A stretch of 64,000 bases of DNA from Symbiodinium natans (lineage: Eukaryota; Sar; Dinophyceae; Suessiales; Symbiodiniaceae): positions 124,001 through 188,000 of the forward strand of contig CAJNDS010001480.1 in NCBI GenBank assembly GCA_905221605.1, read 5' to 3'. The notes under the pieces were generated by a model that was given only the letters and a program-made list of their open reading frames with translations, ran no database searches and was not told the origin of the DNA. A program made the translations under genes and the position numbers. Below, one piece after another: positions 1 to 11,094 of this stretch; position 1 is the first letter of the stretch; each line of letters opens with the position of its first letter.

Positions 1-369
1 AAGTGGAGGTCTGGTCACTAAATATCCTAAACCCCAACCCCCACACCCTACATATCCTAAGCCCCAAGTATCCTAAACCCTAAACCCCTAAGCCTTATTG
101 TTTGTCTTGAGGCAGTTTAGGTTTAGGAGTTCGGGCTTGTGTTCTTTGGTGTTTACGGGTTTGTGGGTTTAGGGGTTTGGGGGTTTAGGGTTTTGTGGTT
201 TTTTTTCTAAAGTTTTAGGGTTTTCCGGTTTAGGGCATATGGCACTCCAGAAAGCAAAAAGCTGTCTTTTTGTAACTGAAGCACAACAGTGGGTCCATGG
301 TTTAGGGTCTTTTACCTTTGGCACAACAGTGGTCTGTGGTTTTCGCTGTAGTACTTTGAACCGTATAAT

Positions 370-1080
370 CACCTAATACTAGAATGCCAAAATGATACAG
401 TACTACAATACTATAAATTCTGTAACACTATACTACTATAGTACGACAATGCTAAAATGTGACATTACGATCAATACTGCATAACCACAACACTATAATG
501 CCATGATACTACAGTATTGCAGTTCCAGAGCACTAAACTACTGTACTACAATAGTACTAGAATTCCGTAATACCATCGTACTGTGAGACTATAATATGAC
601 CAGAGCTCTCTGTTACCATAATACTATTACTATAATGCTACAATACTACATTACTATATTACTATAATATGATAGTACTATATTGCTAGAACACAATAAG
701 ACGATGATACGATAATACTATAGTACTACAATCCCACATTACTGTAATACTATACTTCTAGAATACTAGAATCATATAATGCTATAATACTACCATAATA
801 CTGTAATGCTGTAATAGCATAATACTATACTACTATACTACTATACGACTATACCAATATAAAACTATAATACTCTGTTACTACTATCCTACTGCGCAAC
901 TATAAAACTACAATACTGTACTGCTAGAATCCTCTAATACTAGAACATCATGACTATGATGCGATACTACTATAAAACATTATAAAACTATGAAACTTTA
1001 AAACTACAATACAACAATGTTACTGAAATTCTATAATCCGAAACACTACAATAGAAATCCTATGATACGATTATTATGCA
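370..1080. repeat. AT-rich degenerate ACT/ATA-rich block
   Basis: About 700 bp made of jumbled TACTATAATACTACAATACT-type words with no exact period and no telomere repeat. Strikingly different composition from the rest. No coding frame of note. Confidence 0.7.
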
Positions 1081-1119
1081 ACCAAAAAGGCAGCTTAGGG
1101 AAGCGGTCTTGCACCACAG

Positions 1120-1187
1120 GTGGAGAAGCCGACGAAAGGCAAAGGAAAGCGGCCAGCAGCCAAGCTCACCCTACTATTCTGGAAGAG
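1120..1187 (+). CDS. Exon-like island, product unknown
   Basis: Acceptor CACAG|G and donor GAG|GTTTTAGGG bound a stretch open in all three frames; one frame is lysine-rich (VEKPTKGKGKRPAAK). Confidence 0.35.
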
Positions 1188-1480
1188 GTTTTAGGGTTTA
1201 GGGTTTAGGGTTTAGGGTTTAGGGCTTCGGGCTTAGGGTTTAGGGTTTAGGGTTTAGGGTTTGCCGAAAACCCTCTTGTAAGTCACAAATGGGGGTTTAC
1301 GAAAATTGGGGTCCCCATAAATAGATCCCCAAATAGTAGGATTCCCTCATAATCAGAACTCCAACCAGGTACCCCTAATTCAGGAAACCCCCCAATTTTT
1401 CCCTAAGCCCTATACCCAATAAACCCTAGTCCACTGAAGGTCTTCTAACAAGGTGACCCTGTACTTTGGGAGAGCTTCAG

Positions 1481-1623
1481 GTCTACAAGAACCCGAACTC
1501 CAGCTTTGTTGAGAATTTCGCTTTGTTGCTGGCCTCAGCCCGTTTTGAAAAGGTGCCCCTGCCATTGATAGAAAAGGACTTGCAGGAACCTTACCTATGC
1601 ATGATTGAACTGAAACGCACAAG
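1481..1623 (+). CDS. Exon-like open frame, product unknown
   Basis: After CTTCAG|G, a frame of about 48 codons has natural composition (VYKNPNSSFVENFALLLASA, then RFEKVPLPLIEKDLQEPYLC). No family recognised; the reverse frame is a shadow. Confidence 0.4.
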
Positions 1624-1690
1624 CACACAAAACCCTCAACTAAACCTTAACAGAAAGCACTGTTGTGAGGCGGAGTTGTTGGTAGAAAGG

Positions 1691-1836
1691 ACCCTAAACC
1701 CTAAACCCTAAACCCTAAACCCTAAACCCTAAACCCTAAACCCCAAACCCTAAACCCTAAACCCTAAACCCTAAACCCTAAACCCTAAACCCTAAACCCT
1801 AAACCCTAAACCCTAAACCCTAAACCCTAAACCCTA
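1691..1836. repeat. (CCCTAAA)n array
   Basis: About 20 nearly perfect units. Confidence 0.95.
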
Positions 1837-1842
1837 CCATAG

Positions 1843-1922
1843 TCGACGAGGAAGCGAGTGAATTCTTGGGCCCCCATCGCCTCGCTATAAAGTTAGCGGG
1901 GTCCTTTTGGATCTCTGTAGGC
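1843..1922 (+). CDS. Exon-like island
   Basis: Follows a CCCTAAA array and CATAG. Open frame VDEEASEFLGPHRLAIKLAG then SFWISVGLYV. Confidence 0.3.
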
Positions 1923-2314
1923 CTTTACGTGTTGGGTTTAGGGTTCAGGGTTTGGGTTTAGGGTTGGGGGGTTAGGATGTTTAGGGTGTAGGGTTTAGGG
2001 TTTAAGGTTTAGGGTTTAGGGTTTAAGTTTTAGGATGTGCAGTGTTTACTCTGAGCTTGCATTCCAGGCAGAAGCGAGCGGCTGCAGGTGAGTAGTTCGT
2101 TGCAGCGACATGCCGCACGCCTGGCGGAAAGAGGGAGTTGCCAGACATTTGTTTTCAGAACAAAGCCTTGTACTGCCAAAATTTCAAGATTTCCTACAAC
2201 CACTTGGCGTGCCGAACTTGGGTCTAGTGTTTATCGGGTCTGGGGCTTCGTCACATCTACGATCGTCCGCGCGGTTGCTTTGCGAGCCTCACGGGCCTGG
2301 GTTAGCATTGATTG

Positions 2315-2390
2315 ACCAGGGTGGCGGTGTTTTTTCCGTATTTTTTCCGTTTTTTTTTGTAGTTTTTTTCCGGCCGTCTGGCCAAGCAAG
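2315..2390. repeat. Left arm of an inverted repeat
   Basis: TTGACCAGGGTGG...TTTTTTCCGT...TTTTTGTAGTTTTTTTCCGG reappears inverted at 3085-3165. Confidence 0.65.
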
Positions 2391-2542
2391 CAAGCAAGCA
2401 AGTAAGCAAGCGAGCCAGCAAGCAAGCAAGGAAAACAAGCAACGGTACCAGCAAGCAAGCAATCAAGCAAGCAAGCAAACAAGCAAGCAAGCAAGCAAGC
2501 GAGCAAGCGGGCCAGCAAGCAAGCAAGCAAGCAAACAAGCCA
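2388..2542. repeat. (AAGC)n minisatellite
   Basis: About 150 bp of CAAG/AAGC units with variants (AAAC, GAGC, CAGC). Long open frames on both strands here are repeat artefacts (QASKQASK, LACLLACL). Confidence 0.85.
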
Positions 2543-2595
2543 GCCCCCCCCCGCTTGGGCTGCGCCCCCCCCCAACCCCCCCGCTTTTTTAAGCT

Positions 2596-2859
2596 AAGCC
2601 CTAAACCCTAAACCCTAAACCCTAAACCCTAAACCCTAAACCCTAAACCCTAAACCCTAAACCCTAAACCCTAAACCCTAAACCTAAACCTAAACCCTAA
2701 ACCCTAAACCCTAAACCCTAAACCCTAAACCCTAAACCCTAAACCCTAAACCCTAAACCCTAAACCCTAAACCCTAAACCCTAAACCCTAAACCCTAAAC
2801 CCTAAACCCTAAACCCTAAACCCTAAACCCTAAACCCTAAACCCTAAACCCTAAACCCA
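2596..2859. repeat. (CCCTAAA)n array, longest in the window
   Basis: About 37 units, with two CCTAAA slips near 2683-2694. It sits between the two arms of the 2.3-3.2 kb inverted repeat. Confidence 0.95.
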
Positions 2860-3084
2860 ACCTCCCCGCTTTTTAGCTTCTTTCAAAGCATGTGAATCTT
2901 GAAACCCATCATGCAAGCAAACTCATCATGCAAGCATTGAGTTTGCAAATGGGGGGGGGGCTGCGCCCCCCCAACCCCCCCCGCTTGGGCTGCGCCCCCC
3001 TAAACCCTAAACCCTGGGTATATAGGGTTTGTAGGGAAGGGCTCAGTACCCCCTCGACAGAGGGCGGAAGCCAAGAGGTTCCCG

Positions 3085-3165
3085 ACCAGCAAGCCAGAAA
3101 AACAACTACAAAAAAAACGGAAAAACTACGGAAAAAAATCCCAGCCCATTGACCAGTGGTGGTGC
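3085..3165. repeat. Right arm of the inverted repeat
   Basis: AACTACAAAAAAAACGGAAA...CCCATTGACCAGTGG, inverse of the arm at 2315-2390. Confidence 0.65.
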
Positions 3166-3355
3166 GAGTTGTCATGATTCGTGTTGCAATTATGATTATA
3201 TTAGTACCACAATGATGACGTATTAGCAGTACTACTATGATGGAACGAAGTTTTGTTCCCCTTGTTAGGCTGTCCTCGTGGGCGTCTGAGGCTGAAGGTT
3301 TTTCTTTCCGCTACAGGGCCTCAGATCATGGCGCACTCCCTCAAGCCTAAACCCT

Positions 3356-3460
3356 ACTTGGAGGTTCATGGGTACCTATCACCACAAGTATAAATCGACT
3401 TACAACCTCCTTAGGGGACTTTGGGGGCTTTGGGGTTATAAGTACCCTGAACCTCCAAGT
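3356..3460. mobile_element. Palindromic element family B, copy 1
   Basis: ACTTGGAGGTTCATGGGTAC and inverse GTACCCTGAACCTCCAAGT close a 105-bp noncoding element. Confidence 0.75.
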
Positions 3461-3645
3461 AGCCCTAAACCCTAAACTCCAAACCCTTAACCCTAAACCC
3501 TAAACTCTAAACCCTAAACCCTAAACCCTAAACCCTAAACCCTAAACCCCCAAAACCCGAGCCAGATTGAACCCGCTGAGAGCACTCTGCACGAAGCTCC
3601 CTGAAGTGGGGTCGTTCTGAAGACTAGGGTCCCTTCTTGGGGTAA

Positions 3646-3681
<36 letters not shown>

Positions 3682-3795
3682 ACATATATATACATACATA
3701 GCGGTACGGATTCCAAAAACATGAACCCCCCCAACAAAAATCACCCTCATGATACTGAACGGCTTAGGGCAAAAGGGTGTTCATTAGGGGTTCAG

Positions 3796-3860
3796 GGTGT
3801 GAAGCTGGCTGCTCTGTGGCTCAAGCGTCGCTCCTTGTTCATGTGGGGTTGTTCTGAAGC
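3796..3860 (+). CDS. Exon-like island
   Basis: Acceptor TTCAG|G, frame GVKLAALWLKRRSLFMWGCS then EA. Product unknown. Confidence 0.35.
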
Positions 3861-4307
3861 CATTGAGCTCCTTTTTTGTTTTTTGTTTTTTTTCGGAAGC
3901 TTTCTTAGGACCCTATACCCTAAAAACCCGAAGCCTAAACTTAACCTAAACCTCAGACCCATACCCCTGAAACCAACCCTAAACCGTAGTTTAGAACTCC
4001 CCCCCCCCCCCCCCCCTGTCGGTTTTCCGAGCCGGTTTGTCTGCCGGCGTCTCAGATGTTGCCGTCGATAGGCGTGCCGGTCCTGAATCTTCCTGGTTCT
4101 GGGTTAGCGGATTACCTTTGGGCTCAAAGAAGCCCAAAGAGCTTTTTATCATGAGGCCTCTGGGCCCAAAACCCTTAAAATAATAGGCTAGGCTTGAGGA
4201 GTTCAGCTTAGAGGCTATATGGGGGGGGGGGTGTAGGAGACCTCATGGCCTGACACCCCTCCAACTTCGAGCCCGTCAGCCTAAGCCCTAAATGAACATG
4301 GTGTAGT

Positions 4308-4330
4308 ACTTGGAGGTTCAGGGGCACTCT
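4308..4330. mobile_element. Family B end truncated by telomere repeat
   Basis: ACTTGGAGGTTCAGGGGCAC is one terminus only and is followed at once by CCCTAAA units. Confidence 0.5.
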
Positions 4331-4548
4331 AAACCCTAAACCCTGAACCCTAAGCCCTGAGCACCCCTGAGTCCTGGTTTTAAGTAGGTTTCTGAGTAGA
4401 CTTTTAACTTCGGGTTCTAAGTGTTCAGGAAACTCAACGTAGGGATGGTGACCGTGAGTCCCTATGAAGCAGGGTTTGCGGCTTGGGGTTAAAGAAGTTT
4501 AGGGTTTAGTGTTTAGGGTTCAGGGTTTAGGGTTCAGGGCTTCTCGAG

Positions 4549-4640
4549 GTCCGATGACCTGAAATCGGACATCCGCTCCCTGCTGGACAGCTTGGGAATC
4601 CAGGCGCGGAACGCTTCCTTCTGGGCCCATCCTACAGCCC
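4549..4640 (+). CDS. Exon-like island
   Basis: Acceptor TCGAG|G between two TTTAGGG arrays; frame SDDLKSDIRSLLDSLGIQAR then NASFWAHPT. Amphipathic and protein-like, family unknown. Confidence 0.45.
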
Positions 4641-5597
4641 CTTGAAGCTTCCTAAGAGGGTTATAGGGTTTAGGGTTTAGGGTTTAGGTTTGGGCCTAAA
4701 ACCCGAAACCTTGTATCTCAAGCCCTATCTGCAGATGAGACCCCATTCCCAAACCCGATATACCCGACAAACCCTTAAAACGCTACACGCCATAAACCCA
4801 AACCCTAAACCCTAAGCCCTACAAATCATGCCCTAAACCCCTTAACAACCCAAGCTCCAAACCCTGCAAGCCCACAACCCTGGACCTTCTCAGAACCCTA
4901 AACCCTAAACCCTTAAACCCTTAACCCCCTAAACCCGACACCCTAAACCCTGCACCCTAAACCCTAAACCCTAACCCCCCCCAGCTTTTGTTCGTGGCCA
5001 GGCCCATGCCGAGCCGGGACAGACAGAGCCGGACAGCCGGCTGCGTTTTAGTTACCCTAAACCCTAAACCCTAAACCCTGAACCCTAAACCCTAAGCCCT
5101 AAACCCTAAACCCTAGTAGGGTGTAGGGTTTAGGGTTTAGCGGTGGAGGGTTTCGAGCCCTGGGGGATTTCGGGATAGTTCGAATTCATCCCTAAATCCC
5201 CCGACATCAAGTCCTAAGGGTTTAGTTGGTTATGGGGTTACATCTTGTCGAGCGTGATCTCTGCAAAGGAGGGCATCCTAAGGCGAAGCTCTCAGGTACT
5301 TTCAACCTCGAGCCTTGTTACCCTAAACCCCTAAACCCCTAAACCCCTAAACCCCTAAACCCTAAACCCGAAACTCTAAACCCTAAAACCCGAAACCCTA
5401 AACCCCTAAACCCCTGAACCCCTAAACCCCTAAACCCTAAAACCCGAAACCCTAAACCCCTAGACCCTAGACCCTAAACCCTAAACCCTAAACCCTAAAC
5501 CCCTAAACCCCATAAACCCTTAACCCTAAACCCTAAACCCTAAAACCCTAAACCCAAACCCTAAACCCCTAAACCCCTAAACCCTAAACCCTGGAAG

Positions 5598-5654
5598 GCC
5601 CTGAAGCCCTTGGAGGATCCCAACTGCCGAGAGCCGCTGCGCCTCGCCCCGCAG
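5598..5654 (+). CDS. Exon-like island
   Basis: Acceptor GGAAG|G, frame ALKPLEDPNCREPLRLAPQ, possible GC donor after CCGCAG. Confidence 0.35.
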
Positions 5655-6145
5655 GCACTCGTCCAATTGCTTTAATTGCTTTGGGCTTGGGCTGATCCGC
5701 CGTAGTTGAGGTTTCCGAGAGCCTTTTGCTAGGGTTCAGGGTTTAGGGATTGGGGTTTGGGGTTTGGGGTTTGGGTTTAGGGTTTGGGTTTTGGGGTTTA
5801 GGGTTTAGGGTTTAGGGTTTGGGGTTTAGGGTTTCGGGGTTTGGGGTTTGGGGTTTGGGGGTTTCCGAACATGGGGGTACCCTTTTGGGGGGTCCCTTTA
5901 AGGAGATTCGTTTCTATTTGGGATGTAACAGGGCTACCCCTAATTTGGGGAAATACCCAATGCACTGCGATTTTTTGGGGCGAGAGCCTTGCACAAGGTT
6001 CTCTGTTGCCTGATGTTACTCTTTGTTCCGTTGTTTTTGGATTCAGTTCCCGTTACACGACCCGATCATTAGTTGACTTCGAGATCATACGGGGAGTAGG
6101 GTTTGCAAACGTTTTCGGGTGCTCCTGTCGTGGAAATCACCCTAT

Positions 6146-6286
6146 ACCCTAAACCCTAAACCCTAAACCCTAAACCCTATACCCTAAACCCTAAACCCTA
6201 TACCCTAAACCCTAAACCCTAAACCCTAAACCCTAAACCCTAAACCCTAAACCCCAAACCCTAAACCCTAAACCCTAAACCCTAAA
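6146..6286. repeat. (CCCTAAA)n array with CCCTATA variants
   Basis: About 20 units; runs to CCGCAG|G of an exon-like island. Confidence 0.92.
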
Positions 6287-6292
6287 CCGCAG

Positions 6293-6350
6293 GTGCGCGT
6301 GAGGAGCCACTACCACCCAGCCGGTCGAGCGCGAGGCCACCTGAGGACCT
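6293..6350 (+). CDS. Exon-like island
   Basis: Acceptor CCGCAG|G at the end of a CCCTAAA array. Two frames open, one REEPLPPSRSSARPPEDLEF. Confidence 0.35.
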
Positions 6351-6636
6351 TGAGTTTTGGGAGGCTTGTGTAGGTCTTAGGTCTACCCTAAACCCTAAAC
6401 CCTAAACCCTAAACCCTAAACCCATAGGGCTTAAGGCTTAAGTGGTTCGGGTTTAGGCTTTAGGGTTAAGGATTTAGGGGAGTTGGAGCTTTTAAGGGTT
6501 TGGGGCTGAGGCTTAAAAGGATTAGGGTGTAGGGTTGAGTCGAGGGTTTATTTGGTTTCGCGAGGGTTGATCTATACAAGAGTTGTGGCATCCCAAAAAC
6601 CCTATACCCTACGCCGCAGCCGCAGCCACGCGCAAG

Positions 6637-6751
6637 GATTGAGCCAGTGAGTGCCGCGCGGTCACCATGGGACGAGCGCCACTCCTCTGAAACGGTCTCC
6701 CGAAAGCTTCCGGGTCAATCCCCTCTCCTTTGTCCTAGCCTGGGCCTTCAG
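6637..6751 (+). CDS. Exon-like island
   Basis: Acceptor GCAAG|G, open frame IEPVSAARSPWDERHSSETV then SRKLPGQSPLLCPSLGLQ, donor G|GTTTTGGG. Confidence 0.38.
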
Positions 6752-6989
6752 GTTTTGGGTTTTGGGTTTTTGCTTGTAGGGTTTTAGGGTTTTAGGGTTT
6801 AGGGTTACTTAGGAGTATTCTGAAGGAGGTTTAAGGCCAACCTGCTCTCTCTCTAACTTTCTCCTCTCCTCCGTCTCCCTCCTCTCTCTCGAACGCTCTC
6901 TCTCCCTTCGCGCATGCTCGCGTCATGTCTTGGGCATGCCAAGGCTATCCGGCATCATGGGGCGTGGAGGTGAGCATGGACCCCGAAGG

Positions 6990-7310
6990 CGGGTTGAGTT
7001 GACTAAGTACGTTTTTGTGGATATTTCAGATTTTTGCCTTTTTGGGCTTAAGAGGATCATGTATAGGAATATTTTCTCAGAGGGTTCTAGGGGCCATCCT
7101 AGTGGAGTGCTAGATTCAGAACAAGGTTTCGATCTCTCAGCATGTCGTTCCCTAGAGTCTAAAAATTATAATCTTAGTGGCTCAAAATCCAACTTTTCAA
7201 CTTTTGGGCTTCTTATAAGGTAGTTTATTCTGAAAGTTTCAACTTTATTTCCTTGGGTTTTGGGCCAGTAAGTAATTTGAAGGAGCCCCATACCCAAGCT
7301 AGTTGAAGTG
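6990..7310. other. AT-rich stretch with dispersed repeat
   Basis: AGAGGGTTCTAGGGGCCATC (7078) has relatives at 18331 and 18945. A 97-codon frame crosses it, but the repeat content makes coding doubtful. A pyrimidine-rich CTCTCT tract lies at 6845-6905. Confidence 0.4.
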
Positions 7311-7470
7311 GAGCTTCGGGGTTTAGGGTTTAGGGTTTAGGGTTTAGGGTTTAGGGTTTAGGGTGTGTATCTTCTTTTTTAACTGCAAGCTGCGCAGCTA
7401 GTCTGGCTGGATGCCAAGGCCTCACCATGAGAAGGAGATGACCCCCAAGCCTCTAAACCCTAAACCCCTA

Positions 7471-7562
7471 AACTATATCCCCCTTGGGAATTGTTTTTGA
7501 TTTTTGTTTAGATAAAAACCCAAGAGGATATTGTTTTTATTAAGGTTCCAAGGGGAGTATAG
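7471..7562. mobile_element. Small palindromic element
   Basis: CTATATCCCCCTTGGGAATT and inverse AAGGTTCCAAGGGGAGTATAG-type end around an AT-rich core. Confidence 0.55.
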
Positions 7563-7756
7563 TAAACCCTAAACCCCTAATTCAGCCCTAAACACTAAAA
7601 CCCTAAGCCCTGAAGCCCTAAACCCCTAAACCCTCAGCCATCCCAATGACACCTCAGAAGCCCTACGTACCCGACCGCAAGCCTCAAGCCGCAGCCCTAA
7701 ACCCTAAACCCTAAACCCTAAACCCTAAACCCTAAACCCTAAACCCTAAACCCTAG

Positions 7757-7830
7757 ACACAGGCTACGAGCAGCAGCTGCAGAAGGCCCGCCGATCTCCA
7801 GGGCGAGTCGGGCTTTTGAACGCCGCAGCT
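7757..7830 (+). CDS. Exon-like island
   Basis: GC-rich insert between a CCCTAAA and a TTTAGGG array. Frame DTGYEQQLQKARRSPGRVGL then LNAA. Confidence 0.38.
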
Positions 7831-8093
7831 TAGAGGGTTTTAGGGTTTGGGGCTTAGGGTTTCGGGTTTAGGGTTTAGGGTTGAGGGTTTAGGGTTTAGG
7901 GTTTAGGGTTTAGGGTTTGGGGTTTAGGGTTTAGGGTTTAGGAAATGGGGTTTAGGGTTTGGGGTTAAGGATTTAGGGTGTGGGGTTTGGGGTTTAGAGT
8001 TCTGGCGCCTTACGGCTCCAGAGTTAGGGGAAGATGGGTTAAATTAGGGTCTAAGACTAAGATAAACCCGAAATGACTGCACCCTTTGCCTAG

Positions 8094-8238
8094 AAGGCCT
8101 CCGAGGGCACCCTTCTCAGAATCATGGGCTTCTTAGGCCGCAATGGATTCTCTACATCCTTCAAAGCACACAGCTTTCCATGCCTCTACAAGCCGTTCTG
8201 GATTCTCTGCGGCCTTCAAAGACAACAGCTTTTAGGGT
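8094..8238 (+). CDS. Open frame with an internal duplication
   Basis: Frame KASEGTLLRIMGFLGRNGFS and on for about 48 codons after CCTAG. It contains a near-duplicate of about 45 bases (GGATTCTCT...CTTCAAAG, 8146 and 8204), so it may be repeat rather than gene. Confidence 0.25.
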
Positions 8239-8493
8239 TGGGGAGGTTCAGGGTCTTGGGATTGTGGGCCCTAAACCCTAAACCCTAAACCCTAAACCCT
8301 AAACCCTGGGGAGTTCAAGAAGGGCTGAAGGCGCTAACAACTACGCAGCTATAGTGCGCCTCCAACTCCCCAAAACCTCAAAGGGTAGTTTCATGGAGTT
8401 AGGGGCTTAGGGTGTCGGGTTTAGGGTTAGGGTTTAGGGTTTAGGGTTTAGGGTTTCGGGTTTAGGGTTTAGGGTTTAGGGTTTTAAGGATAG

Positions 8494-8612
8494 TTGCATG
8501 GGCCCTCAATATGGTCCCTTACCCTCTTTCAAGGGTTCTGAAGTCAGGGCCCTTGGGTTTTAGAGGGTATATAAGGGGTATATCAGGGGTCCCCGTTTAA
8601 AAGGCCCATGCT
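8494..8612. mobile_element. Palindromic element family D, copy 1
   Basis: TATGGTCCCTTACCCTCTTT ... GGGCCCTTGGGTTTTAG ... AAGGCCCATGCTAAC. Related to 26635-26835 and 50848-50965. Confidence 0.55.
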
Positions 8613-8698
8613 AACAAAGCATGAAACTACTCCCTAAACCCTAAACCCTAAACCCTAAACCCTAAACCCTAAACCCTAAACCTCTAGCAAACCCGTAG

Positions 8699-8790
8699 CT
8701 GAAACCTTCATCTCATGTGCTGCCCGCGCGTCAGCAGGAACAGACGGACCGTGAGTGGAGACACCAGGACTCGGCAGTCACTGGTGGCAG
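8699..8790 (+). CDS. Exon-like island with clear splice sites
   Basis: Acceptor CCGTAG, donor CAG|GTGTAG. Frame LKPSSHVLPARQQEQTDREW then RHQDSAVTGG is open throughout. Confidence 0.42.
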
Positions 8791-9474
8791 GTGTAGGGTC
8801 TAATGTTTAGGGTTCAGGGTTTGGGGATGTTTAGGGCTTTTGGTTTCAGGTTTGTAGGGTTTAGAGTCGAAGGTTTAGCGTCTATAGGTTTTGTTGGGAG
8901 CTGTGTTAAACAACGAATCCAGTTGAAACCCTAAGCCAAAACCCCAAAATGCGGACCCTTCTACACGCGGTGCCCACTCAAAGTGTGCCCCCGAAGGGAT
9001 CCACTAAACCCCTAAACCCTAAACCCGAAAAGCCTGAACCCCAAACCCTGATCCCTAAGCCCTAAACCCCAAAAAGCCCTAAAACCTAAACCCGGTAAAA
9101 CCCCAAACCCCAAACCCTGATCCCAACCAAACCCGAAGCCCCAAACAACGTCTTCGAGCTTCAGAGTGTAGCTTCGCTTCGCACTTTGGGGTGTCTTCTG
9201 AATTGTTAACCCTGGACCCGTAGTTTGAAACCCTTACAAGCCTCTAAACTCCTTAAACCCCTTGTAGAGTGTAAAGCCACTGCGTATTACAAGGTCAATT
9301 TTTTGGTTAGCATTTGTAACTGTTAAACCTTAACAATGGTTTCAGGGGTTTAGGGTTCAGGGCTTGTTAAGGTTCAACGACTCAACCCTCTACCATACAT
9401 AATGCAGGGGTCAGAATAATTGCCAATAATCTTCCCTCATGGTCCCTTTATAGCTATACTATAACTCCCCGCAG

Positions 9475-9545
9475 CTTCTTGCCGCTCTTGCTCCATCTGG
9501 AGTGCCACACGCGGTTTCGGGCTCAGTAGGCTCCAGGGGTTCAGG
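9475..9545 (+). CDS. Exon-like island
   Basis: Acceptor CCCGCAG, frame LLAALAPSGVPHAVSGSVGS. Weak. Confidence 0.28.
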
Positions 9546-9676
9546 GGACTTAGGGGGATTCAGGGCTCCCTAAACCCTAAACCCTAAACCCTAAACCCTA
9601 AACCCTAAACCCTAAACCCTAGACCCTAAACCCTAAACCCTAAACCCTAAACCTTGGAAGAGCCCGACAAGTCGCC

Positions 9677-9744
9677 ATGGGCCTGGCTTCCTCCGTGGCC
9701 CAGCCTGCATGCTGCGAGCCGGGTTCACCGGAGGCCAAGAATCA
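9677..9744 (+). CDS. Start-like exon, MG..SS...CC N-terminus
   Basis: ATG opens a 23-residue frame, MGLASSVAQPACCEPGSPEA then KNQ, preceded by an AG acceptor and followed by telomere-type sequence. Glycine at position 2, small residues at 5-6 and paired cysteines fit an N-myristoylated, palmitoylated membrane anchor. It could be the first exon of the membrane-protein gene downstream or of an unidentified gene. An overlapping frame (EEPDKSPWAWLPPW) is also open. Confidence 0.4.
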
Positions 9745-10476
9745 GTTTTGGGTTTAGGGTTTCGGGTTTGGGGTTTGGGGTTTAGGGTTTGGGGTTTAGG
9801 GTTCGGGGTTGAGGGTTTTGGTTTTACGGCTTAGGGTTTAGGGTTTGGTGTTTAGGGTTTGGGGTTTAGGGCTTAGGGTTTGGGGTTTAGGGTTTGGGGT
9901 TTAGGGCTTAGGGTTTTAGGGTTTGGGGTTGAGGGTTCAGGGTTTGGGCTTTAGGGTTTGGGGTTTGGGTTTGGGTCTAGGGTTTTAGGGTTTTAGGGTT
10001 GTAGGGATCAGGGTTTAGGGTTCAGGATTTAGGGTTTGGGTTTTAGGGTTTCAGGGTTTAGGGTTTTGAAAAATGTTTCTTGGAGTTTGGAGGGGGAGTT
10101 TCGATCGGTGGTAGGGGGATTCCATTTTTCAGGGTTTTGGGTTGTTTGGACTTAGGATTTCCCTAAATCCCAACCCTTGACCCTAAACCCTAAACTCTCG
10201 GGGTTGGGGTTAGGTTTGGAGGCACGTGTGGATTTGCTGAACAAGCTTGAATCGCTTCCCTCTGACTGTCAAAAAGGAAACCCCTTAGCATTCTAAGAAC
10301 CTCAACGTTGCAGTTGACATCTAGGTAACCCTACACCCTAAACGATAAAACCCTGAGCCCTAAACCCTAAAACCCGAAACCCTAAAACCCTAAACCCTAA
10401 ACCCTGGCCCTAAACCCTAAAACCCTAAAATCCGAAACCCTAAACCCTGAAACCCTATGCCTGAAGCCCTTTTGAG

Positions 10477-10558
10477 GCGCTGCCAGAGACCATCGTCAGT
10501 GGGGAGGGCCAATGCAAGGCCTTGGGGGGCGTCATGCGCTCCAGGGTTCATGATCAGG
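10477..10558 (+). CDS. Exon-like island
   Basis: Acceptor TTTGAG|G, frame ALPETIVSGEGQCKALGGVM then RSRVHDQ, donor G|GTTTAGGG inside the array that follows. Confidence 0.42.
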
Positions 10559-11024
10559 GTTTAGGGTTTAGGGTTTAGGGTTAAGGGTTTAGGGTTTAGG
10601 GTTTAGGGTTTAGGGATTCAGGGTTGAGGGTTGAGGGTTGAGGGTTGAGGGTTTAGAGAGCTTAGAGGGTTTAAAGTTTAGAGTGCTTAGAGGGTTTAGA
10701 GGTTTTTTCGGCGTTTAGAGGGTTTTTAGTGATTTTCGGGGGTGGTGTAGTGGTGTTCGCTTGTGGGAGGTATAATCTAGAGATTGAGATCAGGTCTTAA
10801 GGTTTAGGGCTGGGATCCTGGAGCACGCTTGGCTTACACGTAGCATGGATTGGTCTCGTTTTACTTTCGTTTTTTGTTTTTGGAGTGGGGGTAGGGTTTA
10901 AGGCTAAGGGTTTATAGGGTTGGGATGGTTTATAAAAGATCTGGTTCAGGCTCGCGTAAGGCTTTCAGTTTTGGGGTGGGGGGGGGGGGTTCAGGGCCTT
11001 GAGGGCGTCAGATCGCTTGATGAG

Positions 11025-11094
11025 GCCGGAGGCGATTGCCCGCCACACCCCAATCCACTTCGCAGCCGGTGAAGTAGCTTTCGAGGATGCCAAG
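11025..11094 (+). CDS. Exon-like island
   Basis: Acceptor GATGAG|G, frame PEAIARHTPIHFAAGEVAFE then DAK. A GA donor within is possible. Confidence 0.38.

Noticed and set aside
2110-2592. 160-codon + strand frame and 114-codon reverse frame over the AAGC minisatellite
   Set aside because: The second half is a translated (AAGC)n repeat (QASK/LACL) and both strands are open, as expected for a tetranucleotide repeat.
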